Positions 19,751-34,700 of a DNA stretch of 64,000 nt are shown piece after piece. Under the pieces are notes generated by a model. The model had not been told where the DNA came from. It made no database searches and saw only the letters and a program-made list of their open reading frames with translations. This stretch comes from Vitrella brassicaformis (lineage: Eukaryota > Sar > Vitrellaceae): assembly GCA_001179505.1 (NCBI GenBank), contig CDMY01000273.1, positions 1 to 64,000 of the forward strand, given 5' to 3'. The translations under genes and the position numbers were made by a program. Within the stretch, counting starts at the first letter, position 1; each line of letters opens with the position of its first letter.

Positions 19751-22700
19751 ATGGACCACGGGGAGGACGACGACCCCATCAACCCCGACTTCTGCGCCGA
19801 ATGGCTCAAGGCCCGCCTCAATCTCGCCGGCTTCAATGAGGATGAGATGCTCGGGCCCGACGTAGCCATCTCGCTCTACAGCTGGTTTGAAGATGCAGCG
19901 CAGAAGCGGCTGTACCTGTGGATCGGCGACAAAGAGGGAGACGAGACCGACGGCGGGGCGACCCCGGCTGGCGCTGGCAGCAGCAGCGGCAGACAGGCCC
20001 TCATCACCGACACCGCGGTGTTGCCGCTGCCGATCCGTCAGGGGTCGGTCAAGGAGTTTTGCTATGTGTATAAGCGGCCGAACACGGACCATGAGGTCAT
20101 CACCAAGGGGTCCATCAGCAAAGTGTTGCTCATCGGCACCATCAAGGATCACCTACTCGACTATCTCCTCACCGTCATGAACGGCGCATTCATTCCCATC
20201 TCGGCATCTGACCACGGGTATGTAGTCTATGTCCATTCATTGCACTGATTGATTAAAGAAAGCACCACATAACATACGGGATAGGTATCTGTAATGCATT
20301 GATTGCTTTATGCATGGCATGCAGGTGGCCGGAGAATCTTAAGAAGGACTTCACGGGACAAATTCAGAAGTTCATGGCCCGGCTCACCGAGATGACCTTC
20401 CTCTCGCGCGGCGCCACGGTGCTGTACGTGCCGCCTGACGACCTCTCGGACCTCGACAAGGTGTCCAAGGACAAGGATGCCGTGCAGCGGCTGGAGTCGA
20501 CGCTCATCCACTGGACGAGACAGATCAAGGAGGTCACTGCACAGCAGGATGCATCCCGAGGGGGAGGGGAGGCGGCATCGATGGGCGACGCCGAGGTGGC
20601 GGGCCCCCTGGATGAGATTCAGTTCTGGCGGGCCAGAAACGTCGACCTCTCCCGTCTTCACGCACAGCTTGAGACGCCACAATTGCAGGTGACATACTCA
20701 CTGATCGGTTAGTGAGTCCACTTGTCGAGCGTTTTGTCTGTCTGCCTACCTGTCGCATGTTTAGAGGATACTGCGTGTGCTGGAGGCGTCCAAGTCGAGT
20801 TATTTGAAACACTTCAGAGCGCTGCAGAACGACATTTCCCGCGGGTCGATCGAAGCGCAGGCCAACCTGAAGTTCCTGTCAGCTCTGGAGGAGCCCTGCC
20901 TGAAGCTGACGGCGGCCAGCCCCGTGGTCATCCCCGAGAACCTGCCCTCATTGCTGCACAGTGTGCGCATGATCTGGACTATCTCAACACACTACAACAC
21001 CGCGGACAGAATCACCGGTGCGCTGGCAAGGAGACAGTTGATGTAGACTGCTGACATGAGACATGTGCCCCGCTGTGTTCTCAGGTTTGTTGCGTAAGAT
21101 TTCCAACGAGATTATCCGCCGTTGCCAGGACAGCATTCAGCTGGAGGCCATCTTCGCGGGTCGGGCAACCGACATGCCCGAGGAGGAGAGGGCTGAGGGA
21201 CACCCCGACGGCATGACCGTCAAGGACATTCAGGAGGCCACACAGAGACTTGAGGAGTCCGCCGCCTGTGGGAGGGCGTGGAAGCAGACCTACCAGCGGA
21301 CGGCCAAGCTGCTGGCCAGACACAACCCCACACGCAGATGGGACTTCTCGGAGGGATCGATATTCGCTCAGGTTGATGCATTTGTCCAGCGGTGTTGCGA
21401 TTTGCTCGAGGTGTGTGAAGGCCAGCTGCAGTTTGCGGCCAAGGCACGGTGACCAATCAATCCAACACACTCGGGGGGAAGAAGAAGAGTCAAGACGCCC
21501 GTGAATCTTTGTCTCTGTGCTGTTGCTGCTTGTGTTGTGTCAGTGGGATTGAGTTGCCTAGGTTTGGAGGTGCTCGTGCGCCTGAGGTGATCAAGAGCCT
21601 GAATGAGATTGAGACATCTTTCCTCAACAATGTGGCCAAGCTGCGCAACCTTTCGTACTACATACTCGACGTCAAGGTAACCATTCATTCACTCAGCGAA
21701 TGATGCCTGCCTTGCCTTGTCCGTGTTGCCTGCCTGATATTTTCATCATCCCATATATGTATTCTTGTCACCTCACTAACTAACTAAGTGCAGACGACGA
21801 GGTGGCACGATGACTATTCGCACTTCAAGAACCAGATGAAGGACTTGGAGGTCATGTACATGAATGTCATCACCTCGGCATTCGAGGGTGTGTCGACGGC
21901 CGAGGCGGCAATCGAGCTCTTCGACGCCTTCTTTTCACTGTCAAAAAGGCCGCGGATTAAGGGCTTTGTCGAGAAGAAGGCCATCGACGTGTATAACCTC
22001 TTCTCACAGGTGTGTTTTCCTCTCTGGCCGACCACAGCACACGTCAGGGGAATGACTTCGATCCACGTGTGTCTGCAGGAGATGATGAGTCTGCGTCGTG
22101 AGTTTGAGCAGTATCGCAAGAAGTGTCTGCTGCCGGTTGCGCTAGGCCACCCCACACACGCGGGCACTGCCCTGTGGGCGCGAGGCATCGCACTGCGGCT
22201 GCAGCGCCAGATGGAACTCATCGACACCATCGCTGTGCACGGATTCGAAAACAGCAGAGAGGCCGAGGTACACTCATTACACTCTGTGAAAGGGAGGGAG
22301 GACACCCAACCACCCCAATGAGAGTATGTTTGCCAGGGCCTTGCCGTGTGACCACGTGTGTGTCGTCAGGTTGCAAAGGAGACGTATTCGAATTTCCAGT
22401 CGATTTTGGAGGGTTTTGTGAAGCAGACGTTTGACGAGTGGCTGCAGGAGCTGAACAACATGGACACCAACACGTTCGGCAGGCGACTCAACCAGCCGCT
22501 GCTGGGGAGACAGGAGCAGAACATTCTCGCGAGAGGCAAGGGCGGGCAGCTGGAGAGCAACTTCGACAAGGGTCTGATGAAGATGTTCCAGGAGGTGTAT
22601 TATTGGGAGAAGATACAGGGACACGGCATCGTCGTGCCCTACGCTGCACACGAGATGTTTACACACCGGGACACTCTCCGCGTACTCAGGTGGATTGATT

Positions 22701-25700
22701 AGCTTGGGGTGCTGGCTAACTGGCGCAACGCATGTCTCTCTCTGTGTGTGTGTGTTTGCAGAGAGCACGTGCTGCGTGTTGTGCGAGAGTACAACGTCAT
22801 CATCGACAACCTCGCCGTAAGACATAGAGATGCTCTATGTTCGCTGCTGCGTGTAGTGAGTATTACACATCGTGTCGATGTATGCAATGCAGCCCGAGGA
22901 GCGTCGGCTGTTTGCCCACCACATCAAGACGCTGGATCGTCGGATATCCCCCGGCATCCAGCGGCTGACGTGGAATTCCCAAGGCATCAAGGAGTTCTTC
23001 GTGCGCGACTCGTGCCGCGAGTGCAACAAGGTGTACGACTTCGTGCTGCAGTACAAGGCCAACCACCACAGGGTCAACGTGCTTTGCAAGAACATCAGCG
23101 ACAGGCACATGATCCTCATTGATAAGAAGACCATCTACACTGTCGAGGAGTTCAAAACGGTCCAGGAGAAGCACAGGGTTGAGATTGTCGACTTCCTCCA
23201 GAACACGCACGCCGAGATCACCGACACCATGCTCGCTACCTACCAGGTAAGCTGGTAAGTGTGTGGAATGGTTGGATGAGCAGCACCAACACATCCAATC
23301 CAATGTGTGTGCTGTTTTGTTTGTATTCAGTTTTTCGAGACGCATCCACAGGAGATCCAGCGTGAGTGGAAGCAATATGTCGACAAGATGGACAAAAAAG
23401 TGAGCAGGTCAAACCCTCTCCTTTGCACAACCGCAGCCATCACATCGATGGATAAATGGATGGATGGATGGATGGATGGCTACATAGGTCGAAGAGGCGC
23501 TCAAAAAGGCGGTTAAATCGTCGCTGCAGGACCTGTCGAAGGCCCTCAACTCTAGTGACGGCAAACGGGGCGAGATGGACATCGCTCCGCTGTTCAAAGT
23601 GCACGCCGTGCTTAAGGGCACCAAGATGGATTTTCGCCCGACGATGAGCCAGCTGAAGGACATGCTGCAGCTCATCTGTCGGGAGATGACCATGACCCTC
23701 ACTGTCGTGCCGCGGCTGTCGGAGCACCTGAGGGTGGAGAAGACCCGACGGGATATCCTGAAGAAGGCCGCGCTCGAGAAGGCCGGCGACATCGCGGGTG
23801 CGTCGGCCATCATCATTCCCGACGAGGAGGAACTCGCCAAGAGCCACAAAAAGAAGAAGTCGTTCTTCGACGAAATCTCCAAGGACGACGAGATTGTGCG
23901 GATCATCGTGCAGATCATGAAGGGGCACAACAACTGCGCCACCAAGCTGCAGGACAGACTCAAGTGGTGGCACAACTCGTACCAACCTATCGTGTCACAG
24001 GACAAGGACGCATTCATCAAACGGTCAGTCACGTCACGCACTCAGGCGAATGGCGATGAATGATGAATGAGATGCATGGAATGCCGTGCGTGTCTCTCTT
24101 CTCTGCCCGCTGCCAGCTATGCCCGCACTGAAAGGCCCCTCGCGGTGGTTGGCACGGACATCCAGCGGTACAAGGAGGTTCAGAGCGATATCCAGCAGGA
24201 GGAATTCAAAGTGAGTGAGACACAGATCAGATCTAAGCCGTCGATGAGTGCACTGCACGTGATTGGGCGTGTCGTCTCATCCGCACGATGTGTTCAGGTT
24301 ACGATATGTTTCATCGAGGCCGACTTCACACTGCTGAAGCAGGCGCTTGTGCAGCACTGCCAGCAGTGGCAGTCGAAGCTCACAGGCCTGCTCAACCAGA
24401 ATGCCCTCAAGGAGCTCAACGCACTACTCGACTACTTCCAAATCAACTCAAAGGTGAGCAAGGCAGGCAGGCCCGGTATTCACGAGAGGGAGACAAGATG
24501 GATACGCTCCATGGATGTGTGTTATCTCTTCAGACCCTGCTGGAGGCCCCCAAGACCTTAGACGAGCTCCGCCATCATCTCACCCTCTTCGACAAGTGCA
24601 AAGCCGACATACCAAGCCTCGAGGTCGATAGGAAAGAATTGTGCCTTCTGCCTCATGGCAACCACTCGGCTTGATCTTCGGCTGCAGGATCGCATCCAGC
24701 CTGTGGAGGACCAGTACGCAAAACTTGCAGAGTTCGACGGTAGGTCGCCACGAAGACACACATTCGTGCATTGGCGTGTATTCCCTCGTGCGTGTGTATG
24801 CAGTTCAGGTTGGCGATGACGAGGAGGCGATGAAGAAAAGCCTTCGGCCCGCTCTCGAGACATTCAAAACCACACTCGTCGAGGCTGACCAAATACTCGC
24901 CAAGTGAGACACACACACACACACGGTGGATGCATGTCTCTGCCTGCGTTCACTCTCCCGGCTGGCTTTCTTGGTGTTCAGGTCGAAGAAGATAATGAAG
25001 GCTGAGTTGGAGAGCAACCTTGGTCAGTTCCAGAAGCAGGCTGCAGAGGCGCAGAAGGTCTTCAAGGCTGCGGCGCCATTTGACGCGGAGGCGACAGCCA
25101 ACGAGAAAGCCTTTGCGCTGATCCAGAACTACCGCAGTGAGGTGGAGAGGATGCGGCTGACCGAGCAGGGCATGCTGCCCAAGATCGAGCTGTTCGGCAT
25201 GGAGGCGTCGCAGTACAAGGAGATCGACGACATGGAGAAAGACCTGCAGCTGCTGACCTCGATATGGACCATCAAGGAGGAGTGGGACGAGCAGTGGAAC
25301 GCGATGAAGACGGGCAAATTCCGCGACTTGAACGTGGACGAGATGGACACGATGGCGTCGACGTACCAGAAAAGGATCCAGAAGATGAAGGAGATCAAGC
25401 AGTGGCCCATCTGGACCCGCGCCAAGCAGGACATTGAAGACTTCAGGGCGGCCATGCCCCTCATCACCAACCTGAGGAGCGAGGCGCTTAGAGACAGACA
25501 CTGGAAGAGAATCAAGCAGGAGGTGGCCGAGCCCTTTGATGCTCGCTCGCCCGATTTCACACTCAACTCTGTCTTCCAGCTCGGACTCCCACAACACGCT
25601 GGTCAGCACATGACACATCGATAGCAGCTGGCATACATGGCTGATCCATTGATCAGAGTTGATTGCCCGTCTGGCTGACGAGGCGAGGAAGGAGTACAAG

Positions 25701-28700
25701 ATAGAGACGGGCCTCAAGGACATCGCAGAAAAGTGGGAGGACGTCCTGCTCGACATCGTCGTCCACAAGGAGGTGAGTAGCACAGAGAGGCTGCCAGCGG
25801 AAGTGGAGCACAGTGGCATTTACAAATTCAGGTGTACTACAAGCTTCGCACGTCAGAGGAGCTCTTCACGATGTTGGAGGAGCACATCCTTAGTCTGTCG
25901 TCAATGAAGTCATCTCAGTACTACCTGCCCTTCTCAGAGACAGTACAGAGTCACTTCCCCTTGTCCACAAGATACAAACTCACCGCCTTTCACCTTGTAT
26001 CGTCTGATCGATCAGGTCGAGCATTGGGAGAAGGCGCTGGCCAACATATCAGAGGTGATCGAGCTGACTCTCCAAGTGCAGCGGCAGTGGATGTACCTCG
26101 AGAACATCTTCGTCGGCTCCGACGACATCCGGCCGGTCTTGCCGCAGGAGGCCGGCTGGTTCGACGAGGTCAACGCAGGATTCAAGCAGATGATGGAGAA
26201 GATTTACCACGAGCCAAAGGCGCTCAAGGCCTGTTCCACCCCCGGGATGCTTGACAGTCTTATGGCCATGAATGCCAAGCTCGAGCGCATCCAGAAGTCC
26301 CTCGACGACTACCTCGAGAGGAAGAGACAGGAGTTCCCGCGTTTCTACTTCCTGTCCAGTGACGACCTGCTTGAGATCCTCGGCCAGTCGCGTGATCCCG
26401 AGATGGTGCAGAAGCACATCAAGAAGTGCTTCGAGGGCATCAAGGTGCTCGACTTGTGCCCACCTGGCAAGCAAGGCAACCGCACATGGGAGGCGCTGGG
26501 CATGGTGGCGCCCGACGGGGAGAAGGTCAAGTTTCATCCCAAGAGCGTCGTCATCGAGGGGCCCGTAGAGCAGTGGCTCATTAGGGTACGTGGCACACGT
26601 GCATCCAGTCCACCCCGTCCACATACATGTGATGTGTGTCGATTTAGGTAGAGAAGGCGATGAAGGAGACGCTCAAGCGGCTGTTGGTGATGGTGCACCA
26701 GGCCAACCTCGCCAAGGGGACCAAGAAGGAGAAGTGGATCAAGGACAACCCCGGCCAGCTCCTCATCACAGCCGGACAGATCGCATGGACCACCGACAGC
26801 GAGGCGGCACTCCGCAAGATAGAAAAGGGCGGCAAGAACGCTATGAAGCTCCTTAAGAAGCACCAGACTAAGTACCTCGCCAAGCTGACTGACCTGGTGC
26901 GAAAGCCGCTCAGCAAAGTGGAGCGTCTCAAGCTGGTCGCCCTCATCACCATCGAAGTCCACGCGCGAGACGTGCAGGTACGCAAACGGACATGCAGGCA
27001 TCATGTATTGGAGCTGACGGCAGCAAATGTCTACGAATCCTCTTTGATCTTGTCAGGAACGTTTGATCCAAATGAAGTGTGAGAATGAGAATGCCTTCCC
27101 ATGGAAGTCACAGCTGCGCTTTGAACTTCGCGAGGAGGTGGACTCGGCCGCTGCAGGAGGTGCGCCGCCGGCGGGCGGCATGACGTGCCGGGTCCTCCAA
27201 ACGGAGACACTCACGCCGTACGGCTACGAGTACCAGGGCAACAACGGCAGGCTGGTGGTGACGCCTCTGACGGACAAATGCTACATGACCCTAACGATGG
27301 CACTGCACTTAAAGCGTGGGGGTGCACCACAAGGGCCGGCGGGGACGGGGAAGACGGAGACGGTGAAGGACTTGGGGAAAGGGCTGGCCAAGTACGTGAT
27401 TGTGATGAACTGCAGCGACGGGCTGGACTACAAGAGCCTGGGCCGAATGTTCTCGGGCATGGCGCAGGTGCGGGGGGGAATGAATGGGTGCGCAGAGATA
27501 GCCCCATTCTGTCTGTCTATCTGTCTGTCTGTCTGTCTGGATGTCTGTGTCTATCTGTCAGGCTGGGTGTTGGGGTTGCTTTGATGAGTTCAACCGTATT
27601 GAAGTGGAGGTGCTGTCCGTGGTCGCGCAGCAGATCATGACCATCCAACAAGCCCTCAAGTAAGCAGTGCAGTAGAGCGGCTCCGTCCCTTCTTGTCGCC
27701 CACACACGATACATACGTCTGTCTGTGCCTTGGCTACTCATTCGACCAGGGAGATGCCCGACACGGATGACCCGTCTCAGCCGTTCAAGTTTCTGTTTGA
27801 GGGCCACCGCATCCGGTTGGACAGAGGGTGCGGTATCTTCATCACCATGAACCCAGGATACGCCGGCCGCTCGGAGCTGCCCGACAATCTCAAGTCGCTC
27901 TTCCGCCCCGTTGCCATGATGGTGCCCGACATGGCCATGATCGCGGAAATCATGCTCATGAGCGAAGGATTCAAGGACGCCAAGTCGCTGGCCAAGAAGA
28001 TGGTGACTCTCTACCAGCTGATGGTGCAGCAGCTCTCCAAGCAGGACCACTACGACTTCGGGCTCCGAGCCATTCGGTCGGTCCTCAACAGAGCTGGCTC
28101 CCTCAAACGTGCCGACCCTGACCTGCCAGAGCAGGAGCTGCTGATGCGGGCAATTCGAGACATGAATGTGCCCAAGTTCGTTGCTGAGGACCTGCCCCTC
28201 TTCGAGGCGCTGCTGAGCGACCTCTTCCCTGGTCTCGAGCTGCCTGAGGTAAGTGTGAGCTCACTCTCATTCGGTCTTGCGTGACTGGGCGTGTCTCTTC
28301 ATCAGCCCGAGTACGGGAAGCTTCAGGAAGCGATCGAGGCCGTGCTGGACGAGATGGGGCTGCAAAAGGTGCCTCAGATCATCAAGAAGACCATCCAGGT
28401 GAGCAGCTTTCCCGACACCAGAAGATGTTCGCGGCCTGCTTCCCTCTGTGCCTCTTTCTTGTGGGGTAGGTGTACGAGACGAAGCTGACGCGGCACGGAA
28501 ACATGATTGTGGGCCTGACGCTCTCGGGCAAGTCTACATGCTGGCATGTGCTGCAACAAGCCATGACAGCCCTCGCCAAGCAGGGCGTCCCGGACTTCGA
28601 AGCCGTCAAGTGAGTGAACCATCCGGCCATCCATCCATCCACCAACACTGCTGCGCTGCATTACATACATGGTGTTCGTTGTTCATGGATGCAGGACGTA

Positions 28701-31700
28701 TGTGATCAACCCCAAGTCGATAGACATGAATGAGCTGTACGGCTCGTTCGACCTGCAGACCATGGAGTGGACCGACGGCATTCTCTCATCGATTATGAGA
28801 ACAGCTTGCCAGGACGAGAAGCCTGACCAGAAGTGGATCATCCTGGACGGTCCGGTGGACACTCTGTGGATCGAGTCGATGAACACCGTCCTCGACGACA
28901 ACAAAATCCTCACACTCATCAACGGAGACCGTATAGCCATGCCACTACAGGTTAGGTTTCCTACTTGCCTGCGATGCCTTATGTCGTCCGCTCCGCTTCA
29001 CCATCCGTGTGTGTCAGGTGTCTCTTTTGTTTGAGGTTGAGGATTTGGCTGTGGCCTCCCCTGCCACCGTCAGTCGAGCGGGCATGGTCTACCTGGATGT
29101 CATCGACCTGGGTATTTGGAGGCAGCGCAGCACAACACCTGTGCACCGCACCGCCCTTACCCCTTGTCCCTTGTGTCAGGTTGGAAACCGTATGTCGACA
29201 CGTGGGTGACGAAGCAGACCTCCTTGTCGGGGGACCACCGCAGCCTTCTGGCTAGCTTCTTTGAGAAATACGTAGACCAAGTGCTCAAGGTACCGGCCCG
29301 CCCCATCTATCAGTCAGGCGGACAGACAGACACAGCACCCACCATTGCACGCACACACCTGTTGTCTTGTCTGTCTCTCATCCGTTAATTTGTTCATTCA
29401 TTCAGGCGCGCCGCGATCAGTGCAAGGAGGTGGTGCCCATCTCGGAGGTCAACGGCGTCATGTCTCTCTGCCGCCTTTTCGAGGTGTTCATACAGAAGTG
29501 CGACCTCGCCGCACACGGGGAGAACGCGGCCCGGGTGCTCGAAAGGATATTCGTCTTCTCGCTGATCTGGTCGCTGGGGGGCTCAGTGGACGGCGACTCG
29601 CGGCCGATCATCGACCAGCGGATTCGTGAGATCGACAACATGTTCCCGCCCACCCAGACGGTGTACGAGTATGGATTGAATTTTGAGAAGGGCGAGTGGA
29701 TACACTGGGAGGAACGACTACCAAACCCATACAAGTAAGTGCGTCTGTGTTCGCATGCGCGTAACTAACTTGACACCAACATGTGTGTCTGTCGCGTGCT
29801 GTGGATTGTGTGGGTGACACGGCAGGCCGTCCGAGGGTACCAAGTTCCACCGCATATTGGTGCCGACAGTGGACACGGTGCGCAACTCGTACATCCTGTC
29901 GGGTCTGGTGCACCAACGCTTCCACACCCTCTGTGTGGGCCACACGGGCACCGGCAAGACGTCGTGCGTGGCCTCAAGCATCCTGCAGAACCTCGACGAC
30001 CAGGTGTACGCCATGCTCACCATCAACTTCTCGGCACAGACCAACTCACTCAAAACACAAAACGTCCGCAGCCACTCCACACCATACAATACATAGACGG
30101 CGCGATTGTTTCACACAAGCGCTGATGGTTTGGTCATAACAGATTATTGAGGGCAAGTTGGAGAAGCGGATCAAGAATAAGTTCGGTCCGCCGGGCAACC
30201 GCAAGCTGGTGTGCTTCTGCGACGACCTCAACATGCCCCGCAAGGACACCTTCGGCTCCCAGCCGCCCCTCGAGCTGCTCAGACAGTGGATGGACTACGG
30301 ATGCTGGTACGATCGTTCGAAGCAGCAGCTCAAGTACATCCAAGACATGCAGCTCGTGGCGGCGATGGGGCCACCGGGCGGTGGCCGGTCGGTCATCTCA
30401 CGGCGGCTGGAGTCACGCTTCAACCTCATCAACTTCACCCTCCCCAGCGAGAGCCAGATCAAGAGAATATACAACACACTCGCACATTACAAGTTTAACG
30501 ACTTCAGGGAGGACCTGAAGCAGCTGGCGGAGCCGCTGGCTGCGGCGACCATCAGTCTGTACGACACGGTCAACAGCACCTTCCTGCCGACCCCCGACAA
30601 GCCGCACTACCTCTTCAACATGCGAGACATTAGCCGTGTGTTCCAGGGGCTGTACCAGGCCAACCACCAGATCATCGAAGAGAAGGAAAGCCTCGTCCGC
30701 ATGTGGTATCACGAGAACCTCCGCGTCTTCCACGACCGGTGGGCACGACAAAGGGAGGGAGGAAGAGGCACGATGGATGGATGGATGGATGGATGCGTGT
30801 GTGTGCAGGCTGATCAACACGCAGGACCGTTCGGACTTCAAGCAGATGGTTGACTCTGTGTGCGACAGCGTTCTCCAAATGCGGCTCAAGGACATCTGCA
30901 AGGACCAGGACGGTGACCCTATCTTCGCCTCCTTCTCGGTCAACAACCCAGACATGGAAAACGCCCCCTACGACCAGATCACCGACGCCGGGTTGCTACG
31001 GCAGTTCATGCAGCTCAAGCTGGAGGAGTACAATGAGCAGTGCAAGGGCGCCGGCATGGACCTGGTGCTCTTCAGAGACGCCATCGAGCACTGCTGCCGC
31101 ATCCACAGGGTGATTTCGCTGCCTAAGGGCAACGCGCTGCTTGTGGGGGTGGGCGGGTCCGGCCGCCATTCCATGACGCGGCTGGCTTCGTTCATCTCGG
31201 AGTACGATTGCTTCCAGATTGAGATCAGCAAGAACTACAGACACGTGGAGTTCCAGGAAGACCTCAAGAAGCTCTACCACACTGCAGGGGTCAGTGACAC
31301 AACTCATGCGCACACAGGTGCATGCATCGGTAGGTACGTCCATGTGTTTGTCAGGTGAAGGGCAAGGCCACCACTTTCCTGTTCTCTGACACGGAGATCG
31401 TCACCGAGTCGTTCATCGAGGACGTCAACAACCTCCTGGGGTCCGGCGAGGTGCCCAACCTCTTCGTGGCCGACGAGCTGAGCGCCATCCGCGCTGAGCT
31501 GGAGAAGCCCGCCAAGGAGGCCGGGGTGCCCCTCATGGCCGAGCCGCTGTATGACTTTCTCCTCAGCAGGGTGCGGGAGAACCTACACGTGGTCATCTGC
31601 ATCTCGCCCATCGGCACTGCATTCAGGAACTACTGCAGGTAAGCGAGGAGATGACACAACACAAGACAACACAGGGAGGGACAATCCATGGGGTGGGACC

Positions 31701-34700
31701 TTTCCCATCAGGATGTACCCGGCTTTGGTGAACAACACGACGATCGACTGGTTCCTGCCCTGGCCGGCGGATGCGCTCTCCGAGGTGGCCATCAAATTCC
31801 TGTCGGCGCCTTCCGACGAGGTGTCGATTGAGGAGGAGCAGCGCAAGGCCATCGCCGACATATTTGGGCAGTCCCACATGGCCGTCATTGACCTCAGCGA
31901 CCGCATGATGGCAGAGATGAAGAGGAAGAACTACGTCACGCCCACACACTACCTAGAGCTCGTCAAGGTATGGGTGTGATGTGATGGGGTATGCCTTGTG
32001 CTGGGAATGCGCTCTCTCTACCTGTCCTGTGTGTGTCGTGTCTCCCTCGTGTGCGTGCCTCCTCCCAGGGGTACGTGTCTCTGCTGGTTGAGAAGAACAC
32101 AGAGATCGGGGAGATGGCCAATAAGCTGCGGAACGGTCTGGACAAGCTGACGGAGGCGCGCATCCAGGTGGAGGAGATGGGAGTGGACCTCGAGAAGAAG
32201 AAGGACATCGTCGCCAAGAAACAGAAGGAGTGCCAGGACCTGCTCGTCGTCATTGTCGAGAAACGCATGTCGGCCGACGAACAAAAGAAACAGGTCTGCC
32301 TGCCTGCCTGCTCGCTCGGATGGCACACACGCCCACACAACCTTTGTGTTGATTGATGTGTGGACGAATGCAGGTTGAGGCGGACAGCGAGAGGATCGGC
32401 AAGGAGGAAGCAGAGACCAAGATCCTTGCCGACGACGCCCGTCGCGATCTCGCCAAGGCCATGCCGGCCCTCGAAGCGGCCATCGATGCGCTTGAGAAGC
32501 TGGACAAGAAGGCCATCTCGGAGGTCAAGGCCTACTCGAAGCCGCCCGACCTGGTGATGAAGACGATGGCTGCCGTCATGACGGTCATGGATAAGACGCC
32601 CTCGTGGCAGCAGGCCAAGCTGGAGCTCAACGACCCCGGCTTCCTCACCAAGATCAAAAACTTCGACAAGGACAACATCTCCGACTCCACTCTCAAGAAG
32701 ATCATCAAGTACACCAAAGACCCAGGCTTCACTCCCGAGGCCGTCACCAAGGTCAGCAGCGCCGCCGGCGCACTCTGCCTGTGGGTGCATGCCATGCGCC
32801 TCTACTCGGAGGTCTACCGAGAGGTGGAGCCCAAACGACTCAAACTCAAGATGGCGGAGGAGACACTGGCCAAGAAGCAGAGCGATCTCAAGGCGGCCAC
32901 TGAGCGGCTCAAGGACATCCAGGAGAGAGTGCAGGCGCTCAAGTTCCAGTACGACGAGTCCATGCGCACCAAGGACGAGCTGACAGCGAGCGCAGAGGAG
33001 CTCAAGGTGAAGCTCGAGCGGGCCGAGAAGCTCGTCACGGGCCTGGCTGGCGAGAAGGACCGCTGGGAGGAGTCAGTACAGGCGTACAACGAGCAGATAT
33101 CCTACCTACCCGGCGACTGCCTCGTCGCCGCCGCCTTCCTCTCTTATGCGGGGCCCTTCAACTCCACTTACCGGAACGACCTCGTCACGAGACACTGGGT
33201 GCCGTACGTCAAGGAGTACTCTCTGCCGCAGTCGCCCAACTTTGAGTTCGCCGGATTCATGTCCAAGCCGACTGATGTGAGGCAGTGGAATATCCAGGGG
33301 CTGCCGACGGATCGGTTCAGCACGGAGAACGGCGTGCTGGTGACGCGCACGAAGCGGTGGCCGCTGATGATCGACCCGCAGGACCAGGCCAACAAGTGGA
33401 TCAGGAAGATGGAGGCCTCCAGCGACTTGAAGGTCATCGACCCCAAGACCAAGGACTTCATGCGGCTGATCGAGCGAGCCATCGAGCTGGGCAAGCCCAT
33501 CCTGATGGAGCGAGTGCAGGAGGAGCTGGACCCGTCGTTGGAGCCGGTGCTGTCGAAACAGATCATCGACAGCGGTGGGTCGCTGTCGATCAAGATCGGC
33601 GACAACACGCTCGACTACAACCCGGCCTTCATGCTGTACCTGACGACCAAGATGACCAACCCCCACTACACCCCCGAGGTCTCCACCAAGACCACCATCG
33701 TCAACTTCATTGTCGTCGAGGCCGGTCTCACCGACCAGCTGCTGGGCATTGTCGTCATGAAGGAGGAGCCACGTCTCGAGGAACAGAAGGGCGAGCTCGT
33801 CGTCAAGGTCGCCGATGGCAAGAAGCGTCTCAAGGACCTGGAGGACGAAATCCTGAGGCTGCTGTCCGTCTCCCAGGGCTCGCTCATCGACGACATTGAC
33901 CTCATCAACACACTGCAGGAGTCAAAGACCATATCCGAGGAGGTGACGCAGCAGCTGGAGATCTCGGAGCAGACGATGAAGAAGATCGACCAGGCCCGTG
34001 AGGCGTACCGGCCCTGCGGTCGTCGTGCGTCGCTGCTGTACTTCGTGCTCAGCGACCTGACAAGCATCGACCCCATGTACCAGTTCTCCCTCGACGCCTA
34101 CAACGAGGTCTTCATCAAGTCCATCGATGTCTCGCGCGAGAAGAACCCCATGACCAGCTCCGTCGAGGAGCGGCTTGGCGTCCTCAACCAGTGGCACACA
34201 CTCGCCGTATACAGGTAGACATACAGACACGTGGCCTGCCTCAGACGGACTCCACTCCCACACATGAAGATTGCAATGCAATGCAATGGCGTATGTATGT
34301 GTCTCACTCAGGTACGCGTGTCGGGCGCTGTTCGAGAAGCACAAACTGCTGCTGAGCGTGCACATGGCGTCGAAAGTGCTCACTGCGGAGGGCCAGCTCA
34401 GCGCGTCCGAGTATGCCTTCTTCTTGCGCGGCGGACAGGTGCTGGACCGGTCGTCGCAGACGCCTAACCCCTCCCCCGACTGGATCAAACAGCCCATGTG
34501 GGACGGCATCACAGAGCTCGACAAACTCGAATCCTTCAAGGGATTTCCCTCATCATTCGAGCAAACACTCAGGTCAGCCAGGGATTATCACACCCGGAAC
34601 GCAACGAGACACATGTGAGTTATGCGGTTGTCTGCCTGCAGGGAGTGGAAGAAGTGGTACATGTCGGCGGAGCCCGAGAAGGAGGGTCTGCCAGGCGAGT

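Noticed and set aside
24950-25819. A 289-residue minus-strand frame inside the dynein gene, and similar long antisense frames.
   Set aside because: They are antisense shadows of GC-rich dynein exons, which carry the conserved protein on the plus strand.
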